Assembly (NCBI RefSeq): GCF_009933175.1
Contig: NZ_MAEJ01000016.1
Location: 1-64,000, forward strand
Origin: Candidatus Enterococcus huntleyi
GTDB taxonomy: Bacteria > Bacillota > Bacilli > Lactobacillales > Enterococcaceae
DNA: 64,000 nt
Direction: 5' to 3'
Part shown: positions 1 through 8,532 of the stretch, in pieces
Layout: each line of letters opens with the position of its first letter
Position numbering within the stretch: position 1 is the first letter of the stretch
Notes under the pieces: generated by a model
Database searches by the model: none
Told to the model about the DNA's origin: nothing
The model's input: the letters and a program-made list of their open reading frames with translations, nothing else
Made by a program: the position numbers and the translations under genes

Positions 1-152
1 AAATCTACGTGACCGCATCTATTTAGTTCAAGGCTTAATTTTTGAAGACGTTAAAGACAACAAAAAGAAGCTCCAGCTAAGCAAAGCTGCTTAACTGGAG
101 ACACTGTACTCTATTCAATTTGACCCTCACCAACACTATTTGACGAAGAGCC
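1..152 (+). mobile_element. Right end of an ISL3-family insertion sequence
   Basis: Bases 131-152, read on the minus strand, begin GGCTCTTCGTCAAATAGTG, which matches the terminal inverted repeat style of ISL3 elements (GGCTCTTnGTCAAATAGTGTTGG from memory). The transposase tail ends 37 bases inside it. The 8 bases just outside, TTTCTTTT at 153-160, are the candidate target duplication. The other end is outside the window. Confidence 0.7.
2..94 (+). pseudogene. C-terminal end of an ISL3-family transposase (cut by window edge)
   Basis: The first 31 codons of the window, read from base 2, form the open end of a protein (NLRDRIYLVQGLIFEDVKDN and a short lysine-rich tail) that stops at 92-94. The RxRIxLxQGL pattern resembles the C-terminus of ISL3-type transposases, and the stop lies just inside a typical ISL3 terminal inverted repeat. 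The rest lies outside the window, so whether the gene is intact is unknown. It is typed as a pseudogene only because it is partial here. Confidence 0.5.
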
Positions 153-244
153 TTTCTTTTCAGCATTTTCGTAATTCATTTTCTATTATTTTTTGATTTC
201 TAATCACTTTTTCTTACAATCACTTTCTTCTCAGCTACTGCGTA

Positions 245-1636
245 TTATTTACCAAAGCCAAAGTAGTGATTCGCATTGCCATAAGCAATCTTCGCAATGA
301 TCTCACCCAAATATTGATCATCTTCTGGCAACTGGCCTTCTTCCACCCATTCACTGACTAATTGGCAGAGAATCCGACGGAAATATTCATGCCGCGGATA
401 AGAAAGGAAACTCCGTGAGTCGGTCAACATGCCAACAAAATTCCCGAGAATTCCGCCTTCAGCCAAGGTTGTCATCTGATAACGCATCCCTGAATAAGTG
501 TCATTAAACCACCAAGCAGAACCAAATTGAATCTTGCCTTTGACATCCGCTTGGAAACAGCCCATTAGCGCAACGAGCGGTAGATAATCTTTAGCATTCA
601 AAGAATAAAGAATCGTTTTCGGTAGTTGATCTTGTTGATTGAGCTCATCAAATAAACGACTAATCCCCGCTTCGATTCGTTCATCTCCTAGTGCATCGGC
701 ACCTGCATCGGGTCCATAGCTTTGAAACAATTGTTGATTATTATTTCTAGTCGCCATTAAATGAAGCTGCGCAGTCCAGCCTTGTTTGTGATATAAGCGC
801 ATCAAATCAACGGCCAAACCAAATTGATAGAACGCAACTTCCTCATTTGTCAAAGGAATCTGTGTTTGTTTCTTCTCAAAAATACCAGCTAATAATAGGC
901 GATCATAGGTAAAAGGCTTTAATGTAGAAAAGCTATGATCAGACAATTTGCAGCCCAGCGAAGCAAAATGGTTCATACGATTTTCTAATGAATCGAGCAA
1001 GTCTTGATATTCTTTGATCTCACTACCAGTCACTTCAGACAGAGCCGTTAGATAAGACAAATACTCCTCATTTTGAATATTGATTGCTTTATCTGGTCGA
1101 AAAGTCGGATACACTTGGAAGTCTGACTCTTCTTTGAGCTTCGCGTGATAGTCTAATGAATCAATCGGATCATCCGTGGTACATATCACTTCAACATTCA
1201 TTTGTTTAATCAGATTGCGGGTCGACATCTGTTCTTCCTGCAATTTTTGGTTGGCTTTTTCCCAAATAATTGGCGCATTTTTTCGATTGAGTAGCTCTTC
1301 AATCCCAAAAATCCGTTTTAATTCAAGATGTGTCCAGACATACAGCGGATTGCCAATACAATTTTCAATCGTTTCCGCCCAAGCTAGAAATTTTTCATAA
1401 TCATCACCGGTTCCGGTAATTAACGCTTCCGGCACCCCGTTGGCTCGCATCAAGCGCCATTTATAATGGTCACCACCTAACCACGCTTGGGTGATATTGG
1501 CGAACTTCTTATTTTCATAAATCTCTTTGGGATCCAAATGGCAATGATAATCAATAATCGGTTGTTCTTCCGCATATTCATGAAATAGTTTTTTTGCAAA
1601 CTCGCTCTTTAATAGAAAGTCTTTATCTAAAAACAT
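245..1636 (-). CDS. uxaC: Glucuronate isomerase UxaC
   Basis: Glucuronate/galacturonate isomerase: converts D-glucuronate to D-fructuronate (or galacturonate to tagaturonate), in the cytoplasm. At 463 residues it has the usual length for the family. The N-terminal YHCHLDPKEI motif (HxH metal-binding type) and the FGSAWWFNDTYSGMRYQM and LTDSRSFLSYPRHEYFRRILC blocks are typical of the UxaC fold, which is related to amidohydrolases. It is the last gene of a uxuB-uxuA-uxaC run, 12 bases after uxuA, and is followed by the ISL3 insertion end rather than an obvious terminator. Uronate-transport and KDG genes are not visible here, so they may lie beyond the IS or elsewhere. Confidence 0.95.
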   Translation of the reverse strand: MFLDKDFLLKSEFAKKLFHEYAEEQPIIDYHCHLDPKEIYENKKFANITQAWLGGDHYKWRLMRANGVPEALITGTGDDYEKFLAWAETIENCIGNPLYVWTHLELKRIFGIEELLNRKNAPIIWEKANQKLQEEQMSTRNLIKQMNVEVICTTDDPIDSLDYHAKLKEESDFQVYPTFRPDKAINIQNEEYLSYLTALSEVTGSEIKEYQDLLDSLENRMNHFASLGCKLSDHSFSTLKPFTYDRLLLAGIFEKKQTQIPLTNEEVAFYQFGLAVDLMRLYHKQGWTAQLHLMATRNNNQQLFQSYGPDAGADALGDERIEAGISRLFDELNQQDQLPKTILYSLNAKDYLPLVALMGCFQADVKGKIQFGSAWWFNDTYSGMRYQMTTLAEGGILGNFVGMLTDSRSFLSYPRHEYFRRILCQLVSEWVEEGQLPEDDQYLGEIIAKIAYGNANHYFGFGK

Positions 1637-1648
1637 GATTTCTCCTCA

Positions 1649-2737
1649 CTATCCTCTGCCTTTACTTTTATCGATAGCTTCCCATAAGCCTAGTAAATAA
1701 GAAGCACCTAGCGCACGATCGTATAAGCCATAGCCCGCACGACCCGTTTCGCCCCAAATCATACGCCCGTGGTCTGGACGAATATATCCATCAAAGCCAT
1801 TATCATACATCGCTTCTAAAATTTTATACATATCCAATGAACCCTCTGACGACAAATGTGGCGCTTCATAGAAATCTTTGTCATTACCCAAATACTTAAT
1901 ATTTCTAACATGGGCAAAAGGAATCCGGTCTCGTTTACAAAATTCTGCTAGAATCTCATAGACATTATTCGCTGGATCTTCTCCGATACTACCGGTACAT
2001 AACGTAATCCCATTAGATGGGCTATCCACGACGTTACAAATCCAATCCAAATCCGCCCGATTCTTAACAATTCTCGGTAAGCCAAAGATTGAATACGGCG
2101 GATCATCAGGGTGAACAGCCATTTTTATGCCAACTTCTTCACACACAGGGATGATTTCTTTTAAGAAATAAGCGAAGTTCTCACGTAATTTCTCATCATC
2201 AACGTTCTCATAAGCTTTAAACAAATCTTTAACCTGAGCCAATCGTTCAGGCTCCCAACCAGGAAGTGTGTAATCTGAAGTTGACTCCTCCACCTCACGT
2301 ACGATATCTTCCGGATCCTTATCAATCCCAACTTTTTCAAAAGCCATCGTCGATGAACCATCCGGTAGAATATAATCCAAATCAGTCTTAATCCAGTCAA
2401 AAATCGGCATGAAATTATAACAAATCACTTCAATTCCATATTCTGCTAAATTGCGAATCGATTCTTTATAATTTTCGATATATTGCTCGCGACTTGGTAA
2501 ACCAATCTTGATATCATCATGCACATTGACGCTCTCAATCACCTTCAACGTCAGTCCAGCTGCTTCAACTTCCTCCACTAAAGCTTTAATCCGATCTTTC
2601 GGCCAAACCTCTCCTGCAGGGATATCAAATAACGTCCCCACGATTCCTTTCATCCCAGGAATTTGTCTGATTTCTTGTAACTGAATTTTGTCTGCTTCTT
2701 TGCCATACCAGCGAAAAGTCATTTCCATCTGTTTCAT
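1649..2737 (-). CDS. uxuA: Mannonate dehydratase UxuA
   Basis: Dehydrates D-mannonate to 2-keto-3-deoxygluconate, the third step of glucuronate breakdown. It has 362 residues, within the UxuA range. The TIM-barrel hallmarks are MEMTFRWYG at the start, the cysteine in VICYNFMPIFDW, the metal-binding region MAVHPDDPP and LCTGS, and the C-terminal HGRMIWGE motif. It lies between uxuB (77 bases upstream) and uxaC (11-base gap), so the three steps isomerase, reductase and dehydratase are encoded together. Its start ATG is preceded by the GAGGAG of ...AATGAGGAGATG. Confidence 0.95.
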   Translation of the reverse strand: MKQMEMTFRWYGKEADKIQLQEIRQIPGMKGIVGTLFDIPAGEVWPKDRIKALVEEVEAAGLTLKVIESVNVHDDIKIGLPSREQYIENYKESIRNLAEYGIEVICYNFMPIFDWIKTDLDYILPDGSSTMAFEKVGIDKDPEDIVREVEESTSDYTLPGWEPERLAQVKDLFKAYENVDDEKLRENFAYFLKEIIPVCEEVGIKMAVHPDDPPYSIFGLPRIVKNRADLDWICNVVDSPSNGITLCTGSIGEDPANNVYEILAEFCKRDRIPFAHVRNIKYLGNDKDFYEAPHLSSEGSLDMYKILEAMYDNGFDGYIRPDHGRMIWGETGRAGYGLYDRALGASYLLGLWEAIDKSKGRG

Positions 2738-2814
2738 CTCCTCATTTATTGAACAATTTATTTTCCTTTTTATTAAAATGCCTATTAAAATAGGGTGTTA
2801 AACTAGCGCACAAT

Positions 2815-4395
2815 TTATTGGACTGTTTCATGTAATACTTTGCGAACTGCGCCTTCTTTTTCGATCATTTCTTTGAAATAACCTTCAATTTTTTCACCTA
2901 GTCCTGCTTCATACAAATCAACACCAAAGATTGCACGATTGCTTAAAATCGGTTGTAAAATAGGGGCTACATCTCCGATAAATCCAAGTCTCACAGCTGA
3001 TAAGTTTTCTTGTAATTCTTCTAATAACGGATCTGGACTCAATTGAGCTACTTCCCCTTGATCATTTACGCCCAGTAAATAGCGCAACCAACCAGCAATA
3101 CTTAATGGCAGGTAAATTAACTCTTTTGACTGACCCTTTTCTAGATATTTCTTGATTGTTTCGCCAAATCGAATGGCCACCTTTTGTGAAGTATCCGCAG
3201 CAATCCGTTGCGGCATATCAGGAATCATCGGATTAGGAAGTCGTTTCGTTATAACTTCATCGATGAAAACTTTCGGTTGAATAATCTCAGGATCTTCCAC
3301 TACCGGTAAGCCTTCAACATAGCCCACACCTTTAATTAACTGAACTATATCCTCGTCCTTCATCTCCTCAGCAATCGATTGATAGTCTAGTAGACAACCA
3401 AAAATGGACATCGCCGTGTGTAAAGGATTTAAACAAGTCGTGACTTTCATAGCATCCGTCTTATCAACAATTTCTCTAGTCGTCAAAATCACACCTGCCG
3501 CATCCAACGCTGGACGACCATTTGGAAAACTATCTTCAATCACTAGATAATGAGTCGCTTCCGTATTCGCAAAAGGCGCAATGTTCGTCCCTTTATCAGT
3601 ATGAATTAAGGATAACCCAGTAATCCCTTCAGCAGTCAACTTATCTGCCACCACCTGTGAAGGATTAGGCGTGATTCGATCAATCATCGACCAGGGGAAC
3701 GTCACTTTTTCAGTATCTTCTAAATAGTCGATGAATGCAGCATCCGCAAATCCATTTTCTACCCAACCTTTAGCAATTTGCAAGATAGATTCTTGGAATC
3801 GTTGACCATTTCTCGAAAAATTATCGGTGGAAATCATCGCTATCGGGTGCGCCCCGTGATTAAACCGATGAAAGAGAAGACTCGCTAAAATACTCATGGT
3901 ATGAACCCCTTGATTCGGTCCTTTTTGAATATCACTTTTCACTAAAGGTGATAATTCTCCTTGACTATTCGCTAATGCATAACCTTTCTCAGTAATCGTG
4001 ACCGTTACCATCTGTAGAGACGGCTGTTCGAAAATTGTCTGTACAGCCTGATAACTTACTTCATCTGATGGATGGCAATAATAGCTTTCTGCCACGGCAT
4101 TCAACATTTTCTTCTCTAATTTACCATCTTCATGCATGATTACTTCTAAAATATTGTTATTATACGGTTGATACGCTTTTTCAATAACCTGTTCGTCAAA
4201 CGTTTCGCAGACAATCACACCACTCTGCATTTCTTTTTTATCGACTAACTCTTGGGCAATTTCCGCATGAAACGCACGAAATAAATTCCCACCACCAAAG
4301 TGAACCCATTGAGGATGATCCTTCGTATAAGCAACTAGAGCCTCTTTATCGACTAATGGCAACTGAACATCCAAACATTTTTCAATCCCTTGCAT
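2815..4395 (-). CDS. uxuB: Fructuronate reductase (mannitol dehydrogenase family)
   Basis: NAD-dependent long-chain polyol dehydrogenase family member that, by context, reduces D-fructuronate to D-mannonate. The N-terminal Rossmann motif is VHFGGGNLFRAF (about residues 31-42). The family catalytic signature K-x5-N-x2-H is seen as KVTTCLNPLH. It has 526 residues, longer than the roughly 485 of the E. coli enzyme and typical of Firmicutes versions. It is the first gene of the uronate operon, divergent from the GntR-type regulator. Tagaturonate reductase activity (UxaB-like) is the main alternative; the adjacent uxuA favours UxuB. Confidence 0.88.
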   Translation of the reverse strand: MQGIEKCLDVQLPLVDKEALVAYTKDHPQWVHFGGGNLFRAFHAEIAQELVDKKEMQSGVIVCETFDEQVIEKAYQPYNNNILEVIMHEDGKLEKKMLNAVAESYYCHPSDEVSYQAVQTIFEQPSLQMVTVTITEKGYALANSQGELSPLVKSDIQKGPNQGVHTMSILASLLFHRFNHGAHPIAMISTDNFSRNGQRFQESILQIAKGWVENGFADAAFIDYLEDTEKVTFPWSMIDRITPNPSQVVADKLTAEGITGLSLIHTDKGTNIAPFANTEATHYLVIEDSFPNGRPALDAAGVILTTREIVDKTDAMKVTTCLNPLHTAMSIFGCLLDYQSIAEEMKDEDIVQLIKGVGYVEGLPVVEDPEIIQPKVFIDEVITKRLPNPMIPDMPQRIAADTSQKVAIRFGETIKKYLEKGQSKELIYLPLSIAGWLRYLLGVNDQGEVAQLSPDPLLEELQENLSAVRLGFIGDVAPILQPILSNRAIFGVDLYEAGLGEKIEGYFKEMIEKEGAVRKVLHETVQ

Positions 4396-4422
4396 TATAA
4401 TTCCCTCCTAAAATTTCCTAAA

Positions 4423-4498
4423 CTGATATATTAGTATTTTAATCTATCTAAAAGTAATTTGCAAACCTTTACAAAGAAACTTTTAGCTTATATACTAG
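4423..4498. promoter_or_regulatory. Two candidate operators between uxuB and its regulator
   Basis: CTGATATATTAG (4423-4434) and CTTATATACTAG (4487-4498) are two near-palindromic AT-rich boxes. The reverse complement of the first matches the second at 9 of 12 positions. One lies 28 bases upstream of uxuB and the other 45 bases upstream of the regulator, as expected for a shared divergent control region bound by a GntR/FadR-type repressor. That they bind this regulator is inference. Confidence 0.4.
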
Positions 4499-4543
4499 TT
4501 TTATTGTCAATAAACATAAATAACATTAGAAAGGAGACGCGTA

Positions 4544-5209
4544 ATGAGTACCAATAATTTTCAAAATCAAGCCTATGAATCCATAAAAAACGCCATCCTT
4601 TCAGCGGAATTAGTCCCTGGAACCAGAATTTCCGAAAAAGAATTTGAAGAACAACTCAAGATGGGACGGACGCCAATTCGAGAAGCAATTATTCGTTTAC
4701 GTCGAGAAGAACTTGTCCGCGTGATTCCTCAAAGCGGCACCTATGTAGCGAAAATCAATATTCAACAGATTGAAGAAGCTCGATTTGTACGAGAAACCCT
4801 AGAAAAATCAATTTTCGTCTTAGCTTGTGACCTAGCCACAGAGGAACACTATCAAGCATTGGAAAAATTGCTTGTGTTGCAAAAAACCTATGCTTCACTC
4901 AAAGATGAGACAAATTTTTTCCAATTAGATGAGGAGTTCCATCATTTGGTTTATCAAATTGCCAATAAAAACCATGTCTGGAACTGGCTCCAATCGATCA
5001 ATTTACAACTCAATCGCTTCCGCTTTTTACGTTTAGAAGTTGCTGGCCTTTCTTGGGAAGTTATTTTGACCGATCATGAAGAAATTCTTCAAGCGCTAAA
5101 AGAAAGAAACAAAGACAAAGTAGCCAAACTAGTTGGCACGCATATTGATGTCATCGATAATGATTTAAAAGTAGTCACACAAGCCTTTCCTGACTACTTC
5201 GAAGACTAA
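4544..5209 (+). CDS. GntR-family (FadR/FCD subfamily) regulator of uronate genes
   Basis: DNA-binding repressor with an N-terminal winged helix (residues about 7-75, including GRTPIREAIIRLRREELVRVIPQSGTYVA read in parts) and a C-terminal all-helical FCD ligand domain with metal-site histidines in EEFHHLVYQIANKNH and HEEILQAL. Its 221 residues are the usual FadR-type length. It is divergent from uxuB-uxuA-uxaC and so most likely senses a uronate intermediate and controls that operon, as UxuR/ExuR do. The start ATG at 4544 has AAAGGAG 8 bases upstream. It is followed by a bidirectional terminator. Confidence 0.88.
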   Translation: MSTNNFQNQAYESIKNAILSAELVPGTRISEKEFEEQLKMGRTPIREAIIRLRREELVRVIPQSGTYVAKINIQQIEEARFVRETLEKSIFVLACDLATEEHYQALEKLLVLQKTYASLKDETNFFQLDEEFHHLVYQIANKNHVWNWLQSINLQLNRFRFLRLEVAGLSWEVILTDHEEILQALKERNKDKVAKLVGTHIDVIDNDLKVVTQAFPDYFED

Positions 5210-5232
5210 TTACAAGAAATTTCATCAGCAAA

Positions 5233-5270
5233 AAAGACCACGAAATCATTGATATGATTTTGTGGCCTTT
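5233..5270. terminator. Bidirectional terminator
   Basis: Arms at 5236-5249 and 5254-5267 (GACCACGAAATCAT against ATGATTTTGTGGCC, two wobble pairs) form a hairpin with a 4-base loop, A-run on the left and T-run on the right. It lies between the convergent regulator and the ylbF-like gene and can serve both. Confidence 0.8.
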
Positions 5271-5331
5271 CCATTTATTCTTACTTATTCACTGAGTGCA
5301 CATTCACAACTAAACGAACTATACCCTAGAA

Positions 5332-5673
5332 TTAGTCTTGATATAACTCACGGACAGGTGTCATGATGATGCGGTTTAAGTCATTCACAATTAGGCTGAA
5401 AGCTTGTTCTTTTTCCATCAATTTGTTGATAACTTCTTCGCCTTGAACTTTCATCGCCATTTCTTGAGCTTTTTGGGCATCTTCATCTGAAAATTCTTGT
5501 CCTTGCATTTGTTTTTCTTGTAATTGAATTTGTAGGTTTTGGAACTCTTTGAACAACGCATGCGCTTCTTCATTGGCTTTTACGTTATTATACGCTTCTT
5601 GCAATGCTTTGAATTCAGCTAATTCACGAATTTCGCGTTCAATCTGGTTGGCGCTATCATAGATATTTGACAT
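5332..5673 (-). CDS. YlbF/YmcA family protein (UPF0342, YheA-like)
   Basis: A 113-residue, almost entirely helical, charged protein without signal or membrane segment. The sequence ([20 protein letters not shown] at the start, repeated LQ/EE heptads in the middle, [17 protein letters not shown] at the end) fits the UPF0342/YheA group of the YlbF-YmcA family. YlbF and YmcA take part in the RNase Y accessory complex in Bacillus, but the exact role of the YheA branch is not established. A promoter is visible upstream and it appears to be transcribed alone. Confidence 0.85.
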   Translation of the reverse strand: MSNIYDSANQIEREIRELAEFKALQEAYNNVKANEEAHALFKEFQNLQIQLQEKQMQGQEFSDEDAQKAQEMAMKVQGEEVINKLMEKEQAFSLIVNDLNRIIMTPVRELYQD

Positions 5674-5713
5674 GGTTCTAAATCCTCATTTCGTATTTTT
5701 ATTTTTCCTAATT

Positions 5714-5741
5714 ATTGTAACATGTAACAAATCGTTTTCAA
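5714..5741 (-). promoter_or_regulatory. Promoter of the ylbF-like gene
   Basis: On the minus strand TTGAAA (5736-5741) and TACAAT (5714-5719) are 16 bases apart, a good sigma-A arrangement 41 bases from the start codon. Confidence 0.6.
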
Positions 5742-6104
5742 AGTAATCAATCAGATAGCTAGTTTTTTTATAGTAGGCATTACTCTAGCAGTCACTCCTA
5801 CTAGTCAGGCTTCATTCACCTTACGTCATTTGTCTATTCACCCGATTAAATTCTACAATCAGCCACTAGGTAGATAGTAGGTATCCATCGGGTAAATACC
5901 TAGGGAATTCATAATAATACCCACTAGCGGCTTATATCTAGTTGTCTATTGAATCACTCTCTAGATGTTATCAGCACCCTCTGGCATCCTTTAGAATATA
6001 GGCTACTTATACAATTAACAACTCACTTGCATTATTTCATATAAGTATTCCCCAAGAGATACTAGTTCTTTTTCGCGCTGGGTAAACCTATTTTTTTACC
6101 TAGC
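5742..6104. other. Intergenic stretch without a recognisable gene
   Basis: No open frame with a ribosome binding site was found. There is a small inverted repeat AGGTAT...ATACCT (5879-5901) and a weak GGGTAA...TTACCC pairing near the end of the downstream PBP gene. Several CTAG-rich words recur but form no clear repeat. Confidence 0.5.
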
Positions 6105-8267
6105 TTACCCACCAGTCAACTTATCCCAAACACCTTTGATTTTGCCGCCGACTTTATCTAGTCCATCTTTGACTTTACCACCGATATCTTTGATGCCTTC
6201 TTTAGCTTTTTCACCAAAGTCAGCGACATCTTCTTTCCATTCATCAGAGGAATCGCCTTGGTTATTCACCTCATCAGCTGCGACAACTTTTCCTTCGGTC
6301 TGATAAGCATCTGCTACAGTAAAGCTTGAGCCATTTGTATATTGCAAGATCCCTTCGGTCTGGGCTTTAAAAACTTGTCCCACAACGCTACCACTGGTTC
6401 CTTCAATATAATGATCTTTACTAGATTCTTCAAAGCCCATCCAAGTTGAGATGACGACATCTGGGGTGTAACCAACAATCCACTGGTCATTGGCTTTTGT
6501 CGCGTCAAAGTTGGTTTCTGTTGTCCCAGTTTTCCCAGCAACAGTGTAACCGTAAGGCATTGCTTGTGCACCGGTCCCATAAGAAAATGTCCCTAGCAGC
6601 ATACTCGTCATTTCATCTGCAGTGTCTTTTGAGACAACCTGTTTAGATTTCACCTTGGTATTATCAACTAGGACAACCCCTTGTGAGTCAACAATTTTAG
6701 TGATTAGGTGTGGCGTATATTTTTTTCCACCATTGGCAAAGGCACTGTAAGCGCTGGCCATCGTCAATGGTGATTCTCCTTGTTCGAGTCCACCTAAAGC
6801 TAAGCCCCAATATTTATCAGATTTTGATAAAGATAAACCGAATTCCTGCGCTTTGTCATAGCCCTTTTGTAAACCAATTTCATGTAATAACCAAACGGCT
6901 GGTAAATTCAAACTTTGAGCCACCGCTTGATACATCGGCACTTCACCTTGATACGTTCCATCATAATTTTTCGCTTCGTAATAAGTTTGCGGTTCATCTT
7001 TCAGGATACTATCTGGTTTGTACCCTGCTTCTAGCGCTGGCGCATAAACACTCAGCGGTTTAATCGTTGAACCAGGTGAACGGCGCATTTGTGTGGCAAA
7101 ATTATAGCCTCTAAATACATGTTCTCCTCGTCTACCAACTAGGGCAGCCACCCCACCAGTCTTTGGATCTAGTGCAACAGAAGCTGATTGAACCATCGCT
7201 CCATCCACTGCATTAGCTGGGAATAAAGCATCGTTCTGATAGGTTGCCTCCATCTGTTGTTGATAATTTTGATTCAGTGTCGTGTAAATTTTGTAGCCAT
7301 TATTCATAATATCTTTTTCATCTAACTTATAAGTATTCACTGCTTCATCAATGACAGCATCAAAATAATAAGGATACCGATAATCAGAAGAAGAATTTTG
7401 ATACGTATCCTGAAGCATCGAGTTCATATCAACACTGGCTTCTTGATCCGCTTCTGCCTGGGTGATTTTTTTATTATCCACCATCACACTCAAAACAGTC
7501 GCCCGTCGATCCGTTGCGTAATTTGGATGATCAATCGGGTTATAGATAGATGGTCCCTTTAACATGCCGGCAATCGTTGCCGCCTGGCCAAGAGTCACTT
7601 GATTGGCATCCACACCGAAGTATTTTCGAGCCGCATCTTGAACACCCCAGACCCCATTTCCAAAATAAGAATTATTCAAATACATCGTCAAAATTTCATC
7701 TTTACTATAGTTCTTCTCAATTTCAATGGCCATGAACAATTCTTTGGCCTTTCTTTGGAAGGTTTGGTCAAGCGACAAGAAAGCATTTTTTGCTAACTGT
7801 TGCGTAATCGTACTTCCGCCCCCACCGCCAGTACCACCACTGGTAATCATCCTGACCCCAGCACGAGCAATCCCTTTGAGGTCATAGCCGTGGTGTGAAT
7901 AAAAATTTCGATCCTCAGTAGAAATGACGGCATCTTGAATAAAAGGTGAAATTTGGTCCAATTCGACATACGAGCCTTTATTCGCGTAGATACTTCCAGC
8001 TTCTTCTCCACTCACATCATAAATTTTCGTGGTCTGAGTCATCCCTGATTTTAAGGCCGAAACATTCGAAGCTTTAGCCAAGGTATACAAATAAATACTG
8101 CTGACTAAGATAAAAACTAAGCCAATCAATAACAGAATTTTATTAATATAATATTTTTTCCAAATCCGCTTACGCCATTGATGAAATTTACTTAAGTTGG
8201 GTTTTAGCCAGCGCCAAAAAGTCTTCAGCCCTGCTCGGATACTGCCCCATATTTTTTGAAAATCCAT
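6105..8267 (-). CDS. pbp2A: Class A penicillin-binding protein 2a (bifunctional transglycosylase/transpeptidase)
   Basis: Peptidoglycan polymerase and cross-linker anchored in the membrane. It has a basic cytoplasmic N-terminus, one membrane segment at about 43-63, and a GT51 transglycosylase domain with the catalytic Glu in STEDRNFYSHHG (E118) and GGSTITQQLAKNAF. The penicillin-binding transpeptidase follows with SxxK at S400-T-I-K403, the SLN motif in VAQSLNLPAVW and KTG in AGKTGTTE. The order of motifs and wording closely resemble pneumococcal PBP2a. The last 40 residues form a glycine/lysine-rich amphipathic tail (KAKEGIKDIGGKVKDGLDKV) after an acidic linker. It stands alone, divergent from the pseudouridine synthase gene. 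Confidence 0.92.
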   Translation of the reverse strand: MDFQKIWGSIRAGLKTFWRWLKPNLSKFHQWRKRIWKKYYINKILLLIGLVFILVSSIYLYTLAKASNVSALKSGMTQTTKIYDVSGEEAGSIYANKGSYVELDQISPFIQDAVISTEDRNFYSHHGYDLKGIARAGVRMITSGGTGGGGGSTITQQLAKNAFLSLDQTFQRKAKELFMAIEIEKNYSKDEILTMYLNNSYFGNGVWGVQDAARKYFGVDANQVTLGQAATIAGMLKGPSIYNPIDHPNYATDRRATVLSVMVDNKKITQAEADQEASVDMNSMLQDTYQNSSSDYRYPYYFDAVIDEAVNTYKLDEKDIMNNGYKIYTTLNQNYQQQMEATYQNDALFPANAVDGAMVQSASVALDPKTGGVAALVGRRGEHVFRGYNFATQMRRSPGSTIKPLSVYAPALEAGYKPDSILKDEPQTYYEAKNYDGTYQGEVPMYQAVAQSLNLPAVWLLHEIGLQKGYDKAQEFGLSLSKSDKYWGLALGGLEQGESPLTMASAYSAFANGGKKYTPHLITKIVDSQGVVLVDNTKVKSKQVVSKDTADEMTSMLLGTFSYGTGAQAMPYGYTVAGKTGTTETNFDATKANDQWIVGYTPDVVISTWMGFEESSKDHYIEGTSGSVVGQVFKAQTEGILQYTNGSSFTVADAYQTEGKVVAADEVNNQGDSSDEWKEDVADFGEKAKEGIKDIGGKVKDGLDKVGGKIKGVWDKLTGG

Positions 8268-8532
8268 TTATTTCTCTCTCCAATCTCATGACTTATCAAT
8301 CATCAGAAAATAATTGCTGTCTAAAGTCTATCATAACTAGCCGCTAGTTGCCTACGTCCCTAGCAGTAGAATAAAGCTGATTCGCTCTAATTCTAGCAAG
8401 AAATTTCTATAAAAATCTGTTTTTTTCCTTAAATATTCCTAAACAATGGTACAATTACAAACACAAGAACCATCATTTCATGGTGTTAACCCTAAAATAC
8501 ACCATTTAAGAAAATAGTTTAAAGGAGTCTCT

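Noticed and set aside
1176-1400. Opposite-strand open frame within uxaC
   Set aside because: Shadow of uxaC with composition unlike a protein; the same applies to many other short frames opposite or inside real genes in this window.
6079-6111. GGGTAA...TTACCC pairing near the end of the PBP2a gene
   Set aside because: It overlaps the stop codon, has a weak stem and no clear T-run; not strong enough to call a terminator.
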